From CAVQGZ01 sp963714455 (GTDB taxonomy: Bacteria; Actinomycetota; Actinomycetes; Jiangellales; Jiangellaceae): a stretch of 64,000 nucleotides of DNA. The translations under genes and the position numbers were made by a program. The notes beneath the pieces are model-generated. The model made no database searches and was not told the origin of the DNA. It saw nothing but the letters and a program-made list of their open reading frames with translations. Location: positions 372,001 through 436,000 of the forward strand of contig CAVQON010000015.1 in assembly GCA_963714455.1 (NCBI GenBank), written 5' to 3'. This document shows positions 35,439 through 43,409 of this stretch, one piece after another (the first letter of the stretch is position 1; each line of letters opens with the position of its first letter).

Positions 35439-35990
35439 GTGAGCACCCCACGCGACACCCCCGCACCGTCGATGTTCCACTCCCTGCTCGGCCAGCAGAT
35501 CGGGCACGAGTTCGGCGCGTCCCAGCAGTACGTGGCGATCGCGGTGTGGTTCGACCAGCAGGCGCTGCCGAGGCTGGCCGCGCACTTCTACGCCCAGGCG
35601 CTGGAGGAGCGCAACCACGCCATGATGATCGTGCGGTACCTCATGGACCGGGACGCGCCGGTGACGATCCCCGGGGTGCCCGACGTCCGCAACGACTTCG
35701 ACACGATCGACGAGCCGATCGAGCTCGCCCTGGCCCAGGAGCGCAAGGTGACCGCCCAGTTCGAGGCTCTGATTCGCACGGCCCGCGACGACGGCGACTA
35801 CCTCGGCGAGCAGTTCACCCACTGGTTCCTCAAGGAGCAGGTCGAAGAGGTCGCGTCGATGTCGACGCTGCTGCAGACCGCCCGACGTTGCCTCGACAAC
35901 CCCCTGGTGATGGAGGACTACCTGGCCCGTGAGGCCGGGGCAGAGAGCGCCGACCCGACCGCACCGCACCCTGCCGGCGGATCGGTCTGA
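35439..35990 (+). CDS. Ferritin
   Basis: Iron-storage four-helix protein of 183 residues. Ferroxidase-centre acids are in GHEFGASQQYVA and LEERNHAMMIVRYL, with partner Glu residues in ALAQERKVTAQFEAL and LKEQVEEVASM. It resembles non-haem actinobacterial ferritins (BfrB type), with no haem Met obvious. The start is a leaderless-looking GTG divergent from sigR, and the two promoters share the 102-nt gap, which may couple iron storage to thiol stress. Confidence 0.93.
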   Translation: MSTPRDTPAPSMFHSLLGQQIGHEFGASQQYVAIAVWFDQQALPRLAAHFYAQALEERNHAMMIVRYLMDRDAPVTIPGVPDVRNDFDTIDEPIELALAQERKVTAQFEALIRTARDDGDYLGEQFTHWFLKEQVEEVASMSTLLQTARRCLDNPLVMEDYLAREAGAESADPTAPHPAGGSV

Positions 35991-36021
35991 GAAGGCTGCC
36001 CGGCCTCCGGGGTCTGCTCGG

Positions 36022-36642
36022 TCACGGCCATCGGCTGACGAAGCCGGCGACGGCGGCGACGACCGCTGCGGTGTCGCTGCGCAACGAGTGGTCCCCGGCG
36101 ACGCTCACCACTGCGCGTCCGGGGGCCGCGGCGATCTCGCCGGGACGGCCGAACGGGTCGTTCGCACCCTGCACGACGAGCACCGGCACGCCTGCGCCGT
36201 CCAGCTCCGCCGCCCGGCTCTTCTCCGGCTTGCCGGGCGGGTGCAACGGGAACGCCAGGGCGACGACGCCCGTCGCGCCGGTAGCCAGCGCCGTCCGGCA
36301 GGCGACCCGGGCACCCGCGCTGCGCCCGCCGACCAGCAGGGGCAGGTCTCGGGGTACGTCCGCCAGCACCTGCACCCACGCCTCGTCCAGCGTCGTGGGG
36401 GCCGGGGCGACGCGCCGCCCGGCGACCCGCCACGGCTGCTCCACGAGCCAGACCTCGGTGCCCGTGCCAGGTAGGGCCTGAGCAACGGCGAGCAGGTCGG
36501 GGGCCTGCACTCCCCCGCCGGCACCGTGCCCGAGCAGCAGGCGACGCCGCGGCTCGGGGGTGCTCCAGACGTGCACCCGGGCGGTCCCGCGGGTGGTCCG
36601 GCTCTCGCGCAGGGCTGGGGACGACTCGCTGGTGTCGGTCAC
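36022..36642 (-). CDS. Alpha/beta hydrolase (dienelactone-hydrolase/KANL3-Tex30-like)
   Basis: A 206-residue hydrolase: early oxyanion-type loop LLLGHGAGGGVQAPDL, nucleophile elbow GGRSAGARVA, acid loop VVQGANDPFG, and catalytic His in GDHSLRSD. No signal peptide. It starts at GTG 36640-36642, overlapping the stop of the SRAP gene (GTGA), so the two are cotranscribed. The substrate is unknown. Confidence 0.85.
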   Translation of the reverse strand: MTDTSESSPALRESRTTRGTARVHVWSTPEPRRRLLLGHGAGGGVQAPDLLAVAQALPGTGTEVWLVEQPWRVAGRRVAPAPTTLDEAWVQVLADVPRDLPLLVGGRSAGARVACRTALATGATGVVALAFPLHPPGKPEKSRAAELDGAGVPVLVVQGANDPFGRPGEIAAAPGRAVVSVAGDHSLRSDTAAVVAAVAGFVSRWP

Positions 36643-37397
36643 GACAGGTCCAGCACGTCGTCCGGCGGGAGCGGCTCGGTGAGGTCGGGCCCGTTGTTGC
36701 GCACGTTGTTGACCTGCGTGCTCACGGGGTATGCCGCCAGCGGACCCGGCGCCGCCGGAGCCAGCAGGTCGAGCACGTCGTTCGGGTCGGTCGTGCGCGG
36801 GTCGAGCCAGGCGGCGTGGTGGTCGGCGTCGATCATCAACGGTGCCCGGTCGTGGATGCGCCCGGTGTCGTCCGGCGCCGTCGTGGTCAGCAGCGTCATC
36901 GTGGTCAGCCATGCCGCCGGGTCGTCCGGGTCGGCGTCGGACGGACGCCAGAACTCGTACAGCCCGGCCATCGCGAGCGGCCGGCCGTCGGGGCGGTGGA
37001 TGTAGAACGGCTGCTTGCGCGGCTTGCCGGAGCCCGCGGTCGTCGTCGGGGTGTACCACTCGTAGTAGCCGTCAGCGGGCACCAGGCAGCGGCGGCGGGA
37101 GAACGCCCGCCGAAAGGCCGGCTTCTGCGCCGCCGTCTCGAGCCGGGCGTTGATCATGCGGCTGCCGATCGAGGGATCCTTCGCCCACGACGGCACCAGC
37201 CCCCACCTCACGACGCGCAGCCCGCGGTGCGGCTCGGGCTCGTCGCGGTGCGCGCGGGTCAGCACCGCGTACACCTGCTTGGTGGGCGCCACGTTGTAGT
37301 CGGCCGGCAGCACGACGCCGTCGGTCTCGTCGCGCTCCACCTCGAACTCGGTGACGAGGTCGTCCGGTGACCGGCTGGCTGCGTATCGCCCACACAT
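36639..37397 (-). CDS. SRAP-domain protein (HMCES/YedK family)
   Basis: A 252-residue protein that covalently caps abasic sites in single-stranded DNA. The catalytic Cys2 is exposed after Met removal (MCGRYAAS). Other conserved elements are APTKQVYAV, VVRWGLVPSWAKD with INARLET, the active-site Glu in DGYYEWY, and His in RIHDRAPLMID. ATG 37395-37397 is fixed by the need for Cys at position 2; the frame is open upstream without meaning. It is divergent from aroA (44 nt). Confidence 0.94.
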   Translation of the reverse strand: MCGRYAASRSPDDLVTEFEVERDETDGVVLPADYNVAPTKQVYAVLTRAHRDEPEPHRGLRVVRWGLVPSWAKDPSIGSRMINARLETAAQKPAFRRAFSRRRCLVPADGYYEWYTPTTTAGSGKPRKQPFYIHRPDGRPLAMAGLYEFWRPSDADPDDPAAWLTTMTLLTTTAPDDTGRIHDRAPLMIDADHHAAWLDPRTTDPNDVLDLLAPAAPGPLAAYPVSTQVNNVRNNGPDLTEPLPPDDVLDLS

Positions 37398-37441
37398 GGA
37401 GGTGATTCTTACAACGCCGGGCCGTGCGAGACACTGGGCCG

Positions 37442-38716
37442 GTGAGCGAACCCTCGTCGTGGCGCGCGCCGGTGGCCCACGCCGCGGTCGACGCCACCGT
37501 CGAGGTTCCCGCGTCCAAGTCCCTGATGGCCCGGCACCTGGTGCTGGCTGCACTGGCCGACGAGCCCACCACGCTGCACAACCCCCTGGTCGCCCGCGAC
37601 TCGCTGCTCATGGCCGACGCGCTGCGCACGCTCGGCGCGGACGTCGAGACGCCGAGTGCCGGGCCGTGGACGGTACGGCCGGCTCAGCGCCCGGCCCGCG
37701 GCGACGTCGACTGCGGGCTGTCGGGCACCGTCATGCGCTTCGTCCCACCGCTGGCGGCGCTCGCCGACGCGGCCGTGGGCTTCGACGGCGACACCCGCGC
37801 CCACGCCCGGCCCATGGCCGGTCTGCTCCACGCGCTGCGCGCGCTCGACGTGACCGTCTCGCCGGACGACGCGACCGGGCTTCCGTTCACCGTGCACGGA
37901 GCCGGACAGGTGGTGGGCGGCACGGTCGAGGTGGACGCCCGGGAGTCCAGCCAGTACGTCTCCGGCCTGCTGATGGCCGGATGCCGATTCGCCGACGGGC
38001 TGAGGCTGCACGCGGTCGGCGTCCCCCCGAGCACTCCGCACATCACGATGACCGTCGAGACGATGCGCGCGCGGGGTCTGGACGTCGCGCAGCCCACCCC
38101 GACCACCTGGACGGTGCGCCCGGGTGTCGCGTCCGGCGGCGACGTGACCGTCGAGCCGGACCTGTCCAACGCCGCGCCCTTCCTGGCGGCCGCCCTGGCC
38201 ACCGGCGGGGTGGTGCGGGTGCCCGGCTGGCCGGAGCACACGACGCAACCGTCCGACGAGCTGCTGCACCTGCTGGGCCGCCTCGGCGCCGAGGTGGTGG
38301 CCGAGGGCGGCGCGCTCACGCTGAGCGGGCCCGAGACGATCACCGGGCTGGGGCGCACCGACATGTCGTCGGTGGGTGAGCTCGTGCCGACGATCGTGGC
38401 TCTCGCCGCGCTCGCCGACTCCGAGACGATCATCACCGGCGTCGCGCACCTGCGCGGGCACGAGACCGACCGGCTCGCCGCTCTGAGCCGCGCCCTGCGG
38501 GCGCTCGGTGGCAGGGTCGCGGAGACCGACGACGGGGTGCACGTCACCCCGACGCCCTTGCACGGCGGCACCGTGGCGACGGAGGGCGACCACCGGATGG
38601 CGACCTTCGCGGCCATCCTCGGTCTGGCCGTCACCGGCGTCGCCGTGGACGACGTCAGCGTGACCACCAAGACCATGCCGGACTTCCCACGGCGTTGGCA
38701 GGCGATGCTTGCGTGA
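37442..38716 (+). CDS. aroA: 3-phosphoshikimate 1-carboxyvinyltransferase (EPSP synthase)
   Basis: Shikimate-pathway enzyme joining phosphoenolpyruvate to shikimate 3-phosphate; 424 residues. Motifs: VPASKSLMARHLVLAALA near the N-terminus, GLSGTVMRFVPPLAAL, a substrate-binding stretch in DARESSQYVSGLLMAG, and EGDHRMATFAAILGLA at the C-terminus. GTG 37442 lies 7 nt after a GACACT box, so it may be leaderless. Its stop overlaps the rsgA start (GTGA). Confidence 0.95.
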   Translation: MSEPSSWRAPVAHAAVDATVEVPASKSLMARHLVLAALADEPTTLHNPLVARDSLLMADALRTLGADVETPSAGPWTVRPAQRPARGDVDCGLSGTVMRFVPPLAALADAAVGFDGDTRAHARPMAGLLHALRALDVTVSPDDATGLPFTVHGAGQVVGGTVEVDARESSQYVSGLLMAGCRFADGLRLHAVGVPPSTPHITMTVETMRARGLDVAQPTPTTWTVRPGVASGGDVTVEPDLSNAAPFLAAALATGGVVRVPGWPEHTTQPSDELLHLLGRLGAEVVAEGGALTLSGPETITGLGRTDMSSVGELVPTIVALAALADSETIITGVAHLRGHETDRLAALSRALRALGGRVAETDDGVHVTPTPLHGGTVATEGDHRMATFAAILGLAVTGVAVDDVSVTTKTMPDFPRRWQAMLA

Positions 38717-39732
38717 GCAGCCGGACGGGTCGCGACTACGAGCACTACGAGGACGACCTGCACGCGCGGGCGTCCGGGCGCAACTCTCGCCCGCGAAGCA
38801 AACGCCGTCCGACGCACGAGCACGCCGTCGCGGCTCGGGTGACCACAGTCGACCGGGGCCGCTACACCTGCCGGGTCGAGGAGGTCGACGGACGACCCGG
38901 CCCAGAGGTCACCGCGGTTCGTGCGCGAGAGATGCGTCGAGGCGGTGTCGTGGTCGGTGACCGGGTGGGGCTGGTCGGCGACGTCAGCGGCGAGACCGGC
39001 ACCCTGGCCCGCCTGGTGCGGGTCGAGCCGCGCTCGACCACGCTGCGCCGGACCGCCGACGACACCGACCCCGTCGAGCGGGTGATCGTCGCCAACGCCG
39101 ACGTGCTCGGCATCGTCACCGCCGCGACCGACCCGCAGCCCCGCCCGCGGCTGATCGACCGATGCATCGTGGCCGCCTACGACGGCGGGCTCGCGCCCCT
39201 GCTCGTGGTGACCAAGACCGACCTGGCGCCTCCGGACGACCTCCTGGCCACCTACTCCGCCCTGGACGTGCCGGTGGTGGGGATCCGGCGGGACCAGAGC
39301 CCCGCTGCCCTTCGTGACCTGCTGAACGGCCACCGCAGCGTGCTGGTCGGCCCGAGCGGGGTCGGCAAGTCGACCCTGGTCAACGCGCTCGTGCCGGACG
39401 CCGAGCGTGCAGTCGGCGGGGTCAACCCGGTCACCGGACGCGGCCGGCACACGTCCAGCTCGGCCATCGCCCTGGCCCTGCCGGACGGTGGCTGGGTGAT
39501 CGACACCCCAGGGGTGCGCTCGTTCGGCCTGGCCCACGTCGACCTCGGCCGGGTGCTGCGCTCGTTCCCCGACCTCGCCGCCGGGGCTGAGGCCTGCCCC
39601 CGCGGGTGCGACCACCTGAACGACTCGTGTGCGCTGGACGCCTGGGTGCGCGCCGGTCAGGCGAGCGCACCGCGGCTGGACTCCCTGCGCCGCCTGCTGG
39701 CTGCCCGGGACGAGGCCGACGACGGCTTCTAG
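38713..39732 (+). CDS. rsgA: Ribosome small-subunit biogenesis GTPase
   Basis: Circularly permuted GTPase of 339 residues that checks 30S maturation. The N-terminal OB-fold is followed by G4 (VTKTDL), then the P-loop GPSGVGKSTLVN and G3 (DTPGVRSFG). The C-terminal zinc-binding Cys/His cluster is CPRGCDHLNDSC. A basic stretch near residue 30 (RNSRPRSKRRPTHEH) is common in actinobacterial forms. It is coupled to aroA by a 4-nt overlap, an actinobacterial arrangement also seen in mycobacteria. Confidence 0.95.
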   Translation: MSSRTGRDYEHYEDDLHARASGRNSRPRSKRRPTHEHAVAARVTTVDRGRYTCRVEEVDGRPGPEVTAVRAREMRRGGVVVGDRVGLVGDVSGETGTLARLVRVEPRSTTLRRTADDTDPVERVIVANADVLGIVTAATDPQPRPRLIDRCIVAAYDGGLAPLLVVTKTDLAPPDDLLATYSALDVPVVGIRRDQSPAALRDLLNGHRSVLVGPSGVGKSTLVNALVPDAERAVGGVNPVTGRGRHTSSSAIALALPDGGWVIDTPGVRSFGLAHVDLGRVLRSFPDLAAGAEACPRGCDHLNDSCALDAWVRAGQASAPRLDSLRRLLAARDEADDGF

Positions 39733-39757
39733 CACCCGCTCGGCTGGTGATCCATCG

Positions 39758-40189
39758 TCACAGATCGCCCCACACCGACACGGCCCCGGAGTGCCCGGCC
39801 AGCACCGTCCAGACGGTGGCCCCGACCCAGACGACCGCCACGATCACCGACAGCACCCGGTGCCAACGATGCTGCGGCCCGGCCAGCGCCCAGGCCAGCA
39901 CCAGGGCAGCGGCCGGCAGGAGCAGCCAGGGCAGAGCGTCGGAGACGTTCGCGTGGCTCGCCACCTCGGGCGACCCGGGGACGCGGCGCAGCAACGACTC
40001 CCCCGACGAGCGGGCGACGAAGCCGGCGGCGGCGGCACCGACCGCCAGCCCCGCGAGCACCAGGCGCAACCGGTCGAACCATGGGCGGCTCACCGCCGCT
40101 GCCACCGTCCCCACCGCCACCATCGGCACGAGCACCACGACTGCGTGCACCACCAACGGGTGCAGGGGCAGGCCGAGTATCTCGTTCAC
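39758..40189 (-). CDS. DUF2231-type membrane protein
   Basis: A 143-residue protein with four membrane helices. It begins VNEILGLPLHPLVVHAVVV, where the Leu-His-Pro-x-x-Val-His pattern is the hallmark of DUF2231; the two His may bind haem or metal. The GTG at 40187-40189 is chosen because this motif follows at once. It diverges from hisN (55 nt between starts) and is convergent with rsgA. Function unknown. Confidence 0.8.
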   Translation of the reverse strand: MNEILGLPLHPLVVHAVVVLVPMVAVGTVAAAVSRPWFDRLRLVLAGLAVGAAAAGFVARSSGESLLRRVPGSPEVASHANVSDALPWLLLPAAALVLAWALAGPQHRWHRVLSVIVAVVWVGATVWTVLAGHSGAVSVWGDL

Positions 40190-40230
40190 GGGCGCCGAGT
40201 ATGCCCGCGATCGTCGCGACCGGCGCTCGC

Positions 40231-40236
40231 TACGCT
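40231..40236 (+). promoter_or_regulatory. Candidate -10 box of leaderless hisN
   Basis: TACGCT lies 8 nt before GTG 40245, and no Shine-Dalgarno sequence is visible. Confidence 0.45.
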
Positions 40237-40244
40237 GCGGCGAC

Positions 40245-41051
40245 GTGGCCGCTGAACCTGCCGACTCCGACCTCGCCGCTGACCTCGACCTGGCGCACGC
40301 GCTGGCCGACGAGGCCGACCGCATCACCCTCGACCGGTTTCTCGCCGCCGACCTGGTGGTGAGCACCAAGCCCGACACCACGCCGGTCACCGACGCCGAC
40401 CGGGCGGTCGAACGGGCGGTGCGAAGGCTGCTCGCCGAGCACCGCGCCCACGACTCGATCCTCGGTGAGGAGGAAGGCGGTGCGCTCGACGGGCGCACAT
40501 GGGTGATCGACCCCATCGACGGCACGGCCAACTACCTTCGCGGCGTCCCGGTCTGGGCGACCCTGATCGGGCTGGTCGTCGGCGACCAGGTGCCGCTCGG
40601 CATGGTCAGCGCCCCCGCGCTGGGCCGCCGATGGTGGGCGAGCGCCGGGCAGGGCACCTGGACGACCTTCGCCGGGTCGGTCCCTCGCCGATGCCACGTG
40701 TCGGCGGTGAGCCGAGCCGCCGACGCCTACCTGAGCTACGCCTCGCTCGGCGGGTGGGGGCAGCGCACCGAGCGGCTCGAGCCGCTGCTGGACGAGTGCT
40801 GGCGCACCCGCGGGTTCGGGGACTTCTGGTCGTACATGCTGCTCGCCGAGGGAGCGGTCGACATCGCGACCGAACCTGAGCTGGCCCTGCACGACATGGC
40901 CGCCCTGGTACCGGTGGTCACCGAGGCAGGCGGAACGTTCACCGACCTGCGTGGGCAGCCCGGCCCCTTCGGCGGCAACGCGTTGGCCACCAACAGCCTG
41001 CTGCACGACGAGGCGCTCGGACTGATTCGGTCAGGTCAACCGGGCGACTGA
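40245..41051 (+). CDS. hisN: Histidinol-phosphatase, inositol monophosphatase type
   Basis: Removes phosphate from histidinol phosphate, the step supplied by an IMPase-fold enzyme in actinomycetes. The 268-residue protein has metal-site motifs ILGEEEGG and VIDPIDGTANYLRG, an N-terminal TPVTDADRAVER, and the second Asp of the metal site in LALHDMAALVPVVTEAGG. GTG 40245 follows a leaderless-type box. Its stop shares bases with the ATG of the HAD remnant (TGATG). A broader inositol-phosphate phosphatase role cannot be excluded. Confidence 0.88.
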   Translation: MAAEPADSDLAADLDLAHALADEADRITLDRFLAADLVVSTKPDTTPVTDADRAVERAVRRLLAEHRAHDSILGEEEGGALDGRTWVIDPIDGTANYLRGVPVWATLIGLVVGDQVPLGMVSAPALGRRWWASAGQGTWTTFAGSVPRRCHVSAVSRAADAYLSYASLGGWGQRTERLEPLLDECWRTRGFGDFWSYMLLAEGAVDIATEPELALHDMAALVPVVTEAGGTFTDLRGQPGPFGGNALATNSLLHDEALGLIRSGQPGD

Positions 41052-41411
41052 TGACTCGGGTCCGAGCCGTGATCTTCGACCTCGCCGGCACCTACCTTCG
41101 CCACTACGAGGCTGCGTGAACGGACGAGATCTCACGGGCCGGTCACGACCGCCGTCCTGACCAACGGCACGAACGAGCAGCAACACGCCAAGCTCCAAGC
41201 GGTCGGACTCCAACGACGGTTCAGCCACGTCTTCACAGCCGAGAGCTTGGGTGCCGCCAAGCCGGAGCTCTCCACCTACCGCGATGCCTGCGAGGTCTTG
41301 GACGTCGACGTCTGCCACGCGCTGCACGTGGGCGACCAGTACGCGCTCGACGAACCCGCACGCATCCACTCCCTACGCGAACTGCCCCGGCTTCTGCTCT
41401 CCCGCGAGTAG
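41051..41411 (+). pseudogene. Decayed HAD-superfamily hydrolase gene
   Basis: The first 22 codons give HAD motif I (AVIFDLAGTY, with the second Asp of DxD changed to Ala), then a TGA at 41117. From about 41120, in another frame, the rest of a HAD protein continues without a start codon: motif II (TAVLTNGTNEQ), the Lys motif (LGAAKPELSTY) and motif IV (HVGDQYALD). It jumps straight to a tail (EPARIHSLRELP) and stops at 41411. The cap region and the stretch after motif IV are missing, so at least two deletions and a frameshift are implied. The ATG overlaps the hisN stop. Confidence 0.8.
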
Positions 41412-41506
41412 GGGCGGCGATCGCCCCGCGAGCCCGGCGTCGGCGAAGCACCAGCCGTCGCGGTGCAGCACAGGTAGCTCTGGCTACCCAGATGCCGCCT
41501 TGAGGC

Positions 41507-41525
41507 CCGCGACCTGTGGTCGCGG
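41507..41525 (-). terminator. Strong hairpin after the acidic small-protein gene
   Basis: CCGCGACC (41507-41514) and GGTCGCGG (41518-41525) form a perfect 8-bp stem with a TGT loop, ending 1 nt beyond the stop codon of the minus-strand gene. There is no U-run. The rest of the gap back to 41412 shows nothing else. Confidence 0.55.
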
Positions 41526-41526
41526 A

Positions 41527-41868
41527 TCAGTCGTCGTCCTCGTCGTCCTCGTCCTCGTCCTCGTCGTCCAGCGAGGCCTCACGCTCGTCGCCGGTGTCGA
41601 AGAAGGCGTCGAGGTACTCGTCGGGATCGAGGTCGCTGTCGCGCAGCAGCGAGAACACCTCGGCGCCACTGCTCGGCTCCTCCGGCATGACGTAGGCCTG
41701 CGCGAAACCGAGGAAGTTCGCCCCGACGTCAGCGGCGTACTCGGTGGCCTCGGCCTCGGCGAGCAGCACCGCCTCGTCGAACGTGCCGGCCTGCCAGATG
41801 GTCACCCGCTCCTCGTAGGTGCCCTCCGGGTCGTGGAACACGCATCGGACCCCGAACCAGTCAGCCAT
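41527..41868 (-). CDS. Small protein with highly acidic C-terminus (DUF4288-like)
   Basis: A 113-residue protein. The N-terminal 75 residues (WFGVRCVFHDPEGTYEERVT, then LAEAEATEYAADVG) resemble DUF4288-type proteins, from memory. The tail is almost only Asp and Glu (LDDEDEDEDDEDDD). The ATG at 41866-41868 follows GGTGCG. Such tails often mimic nucleic acid or bind basic partners, but no role is known. It is 49 nt downstream of the AI-2E transporter gene on the same strand. Confidence 0.72.
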   Translation of the reverse strand: MADWFGVRCVFHDPEGTYEERVTIWQAGTFDEAVLLAEAEATEYAADVGANFLGFAQAYVMPEEPSSGAEVFSLLRDSDLDPDEYLDAFFDTGDEREASLDDEDEDEDDEDDD

Positions 41869-41917
41869 GAGCGCACCTCGTCCCGCCACCTGCACCCGCT
41901 GTGGGCGCGTGGCGACG

Positions 41918-43297
41918 CTACCCCTCGACAGCGCCCCGCGGGGCCACGGGGGCGGACAGGTCGGACGGGCCGTCCGCCGTCGACACGACGGTCGCGGAGC
42001 CGGACGCGCCGTCCCCCGGCTCGTCCGGCCCGGCAGCCTCGCTCGGGCCATCCGGCTCGCCGCCCCGGGAGCGCAGGTACGTCGCGACGGTGTGCAGCAC
42101 GGCGACCAGCGGCACCGCGACGATGGCCCCGATGATGCCGAACACGATCCCCCCGGCAGAGATCGCCAGCACGATGGCCAAGGGATGGATGCGCACCATG
42201 CGCCCCATGACCAGCGGGGCGAACAGATTTCCCTCGATCTGCTGGATGGCGATGATGCCCGCCAGCACGAGCAGCGCGACGACGAAGCCTTGGGTGACGA
42301 ACGCGACCAGCACCGCCACCGCGCCGGACAGGAACGCGCCCACCAGTGGGATGAAGGCGCCGAAGAACACCAGCACACCCAGCGGGAGCGCCAGCGGCAC
42401 GGACAGGATGAGCAGCCAGATCGTCACGACCACACCGTCGAAGGTCGCCACCAGGACGGTGCTGCGCACGTAGGCGATCAGGGTGCCGAACGCAGCCTGG
42501 CCGGCCTGGTCGGCGTCGCCGCGAAACGAGCGAGGCACCAACGACAGGCACCACTCGAAGATGTTCCGCCCGTCGAACAAGAAGAAGAACAGCGCGAACA
42601 AGGCGATCGCCAACCCGGCGAACACCTCGGCGGCCGCTCCCGCCGTGGACAACGCACCAGAGGCGAGACGGTCCTGGTTCGACGTGATGGCCGAGCTGAC
42701 CTGGTCGACGAGGTTGCTGATCTGGTCTTCGCTGAGGCTGAGCGGCCCGGTGGCCAGCCAGTCCTGGATCTGCTCGATGGCCCGTTGCGCCTCGGTCGCC
42801 ACCTGCCCGAACTGCCCGCCCACCTGCTGGCCGACGACCGTCAGCACGCCGATCAGCACGACGACGAACCCGGCGAGAACGACTCCGGCGGCGGCACCGC
42901 GCCGCCACCCCGCCCGGGTCAGCCGCGACACCGTGGGAGCCAGCAACGCCGCCAGCAGCAGGGCGACCACCAGCGGGAACGTGACCACCCTGAGCTGCCA
43001 GGCGACCCAGCCGAGCAGCGCGACGGCAGCAGTGATGAGCAGGATGCGCCACGACCAGGCGGCGGCGTAGCGGATGCTGCTCGGCACCAGGTCGTCCGGC
43101 GACGGCGCCGGACCGGGCTCCCCCGACCCGTGCACGGTGTCGTCGCCGACCGTCCGAGGCGTGGCCAGGGCCCCGCTCGGCGCGCGCAGGCGTCCGTCCG
43201 CCGTTCGATTCTCGGCTCGGGCGCGACGGGCCGCGGCCCGGTCGCGGGCTGTCCTGAAGCGGCGGCCCGCCGACTGACGAGCCTGGTCGAGCGCCAC
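41918..43297 (-). CDS. AI-2E family transporter
   Basis: Membrane protein of 459 residues with a basic, disordered N-terminal 75 residues, about eight helices and an acidic tail. Family marks: VVALLLAALLAPTVSRLTR, GVLVFFGAFIPLVGAFLSGA, IQQIEGNLFAPLVMGRMVRI and GGIVFGIIGAIVAVPLVAVL. Members include the E. coli TqsA-type exporter and Na+/H+ antiporter-like proteins; autoinducer transport should not be assumed here. GTG 43295-43297. Confidence 0.9.
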   Translation of the reverse strand: MALDQARQSAGRRFRTARDRAAARRARAENRTADGRLRAPSGALATPRTVGDDTVHGSGEPGPAPSPDDLVPSSIRYAAAWSWRILLITAAVALLGWVAWQLRVVTFPLVVALLLAALLAPTVSRLTRAGWRRGAAAGVVLAGFVVVLIGVLTVVGQQVGGQFGQVATEAQRAIEQIQDWLATGPLSLSEDQISNLVDQVSSAITSNQDRLASGALSTAGAAAEVFAGLAIALFALFFFLFDGRNIFEWCLSLVPRSFRGDADQAGQAAFGTLIAYVRSTVLVATFDGVVVTIWLLILSVPLALPLGVLVFFGAFIPLVGAFLSGAVAVLVAFVTQGFVVALLVLAGIIAIQQIEGNLFAPLVMGRMVRIHPLAIVLAISAGGIVFGIIGAIVAVPLVAVLHTVATYLRSRGGEPDGPSEAAGPDEPGDGASGSATVVSTADGPSDLSAPVAPRGAVEG

Positions 43298-43373
43298 GCG
43301 GCCAGACTGTCACACACTCGGCCGTCCGCCGCTGGTCGACACCGACTCCTCGGACGACGGCGCGGCCCGCACC

Positions 43374-43379
43374 TAGGCT
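43374..43379 (+). promoter_or_regulatory. Candidate -10 box for the P-type ATPase gene
   Basis: TAGGCT lies 30 nt before ATG 43410 in the gap between the divergent transporters. A GGGAGG ribosome-binding site is close to the ATG. Confidence 0.4.
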
Positions 43380-43409
43380 TGGGGAACGTTGCCGACCCTG
43401 GGAGGCTCC

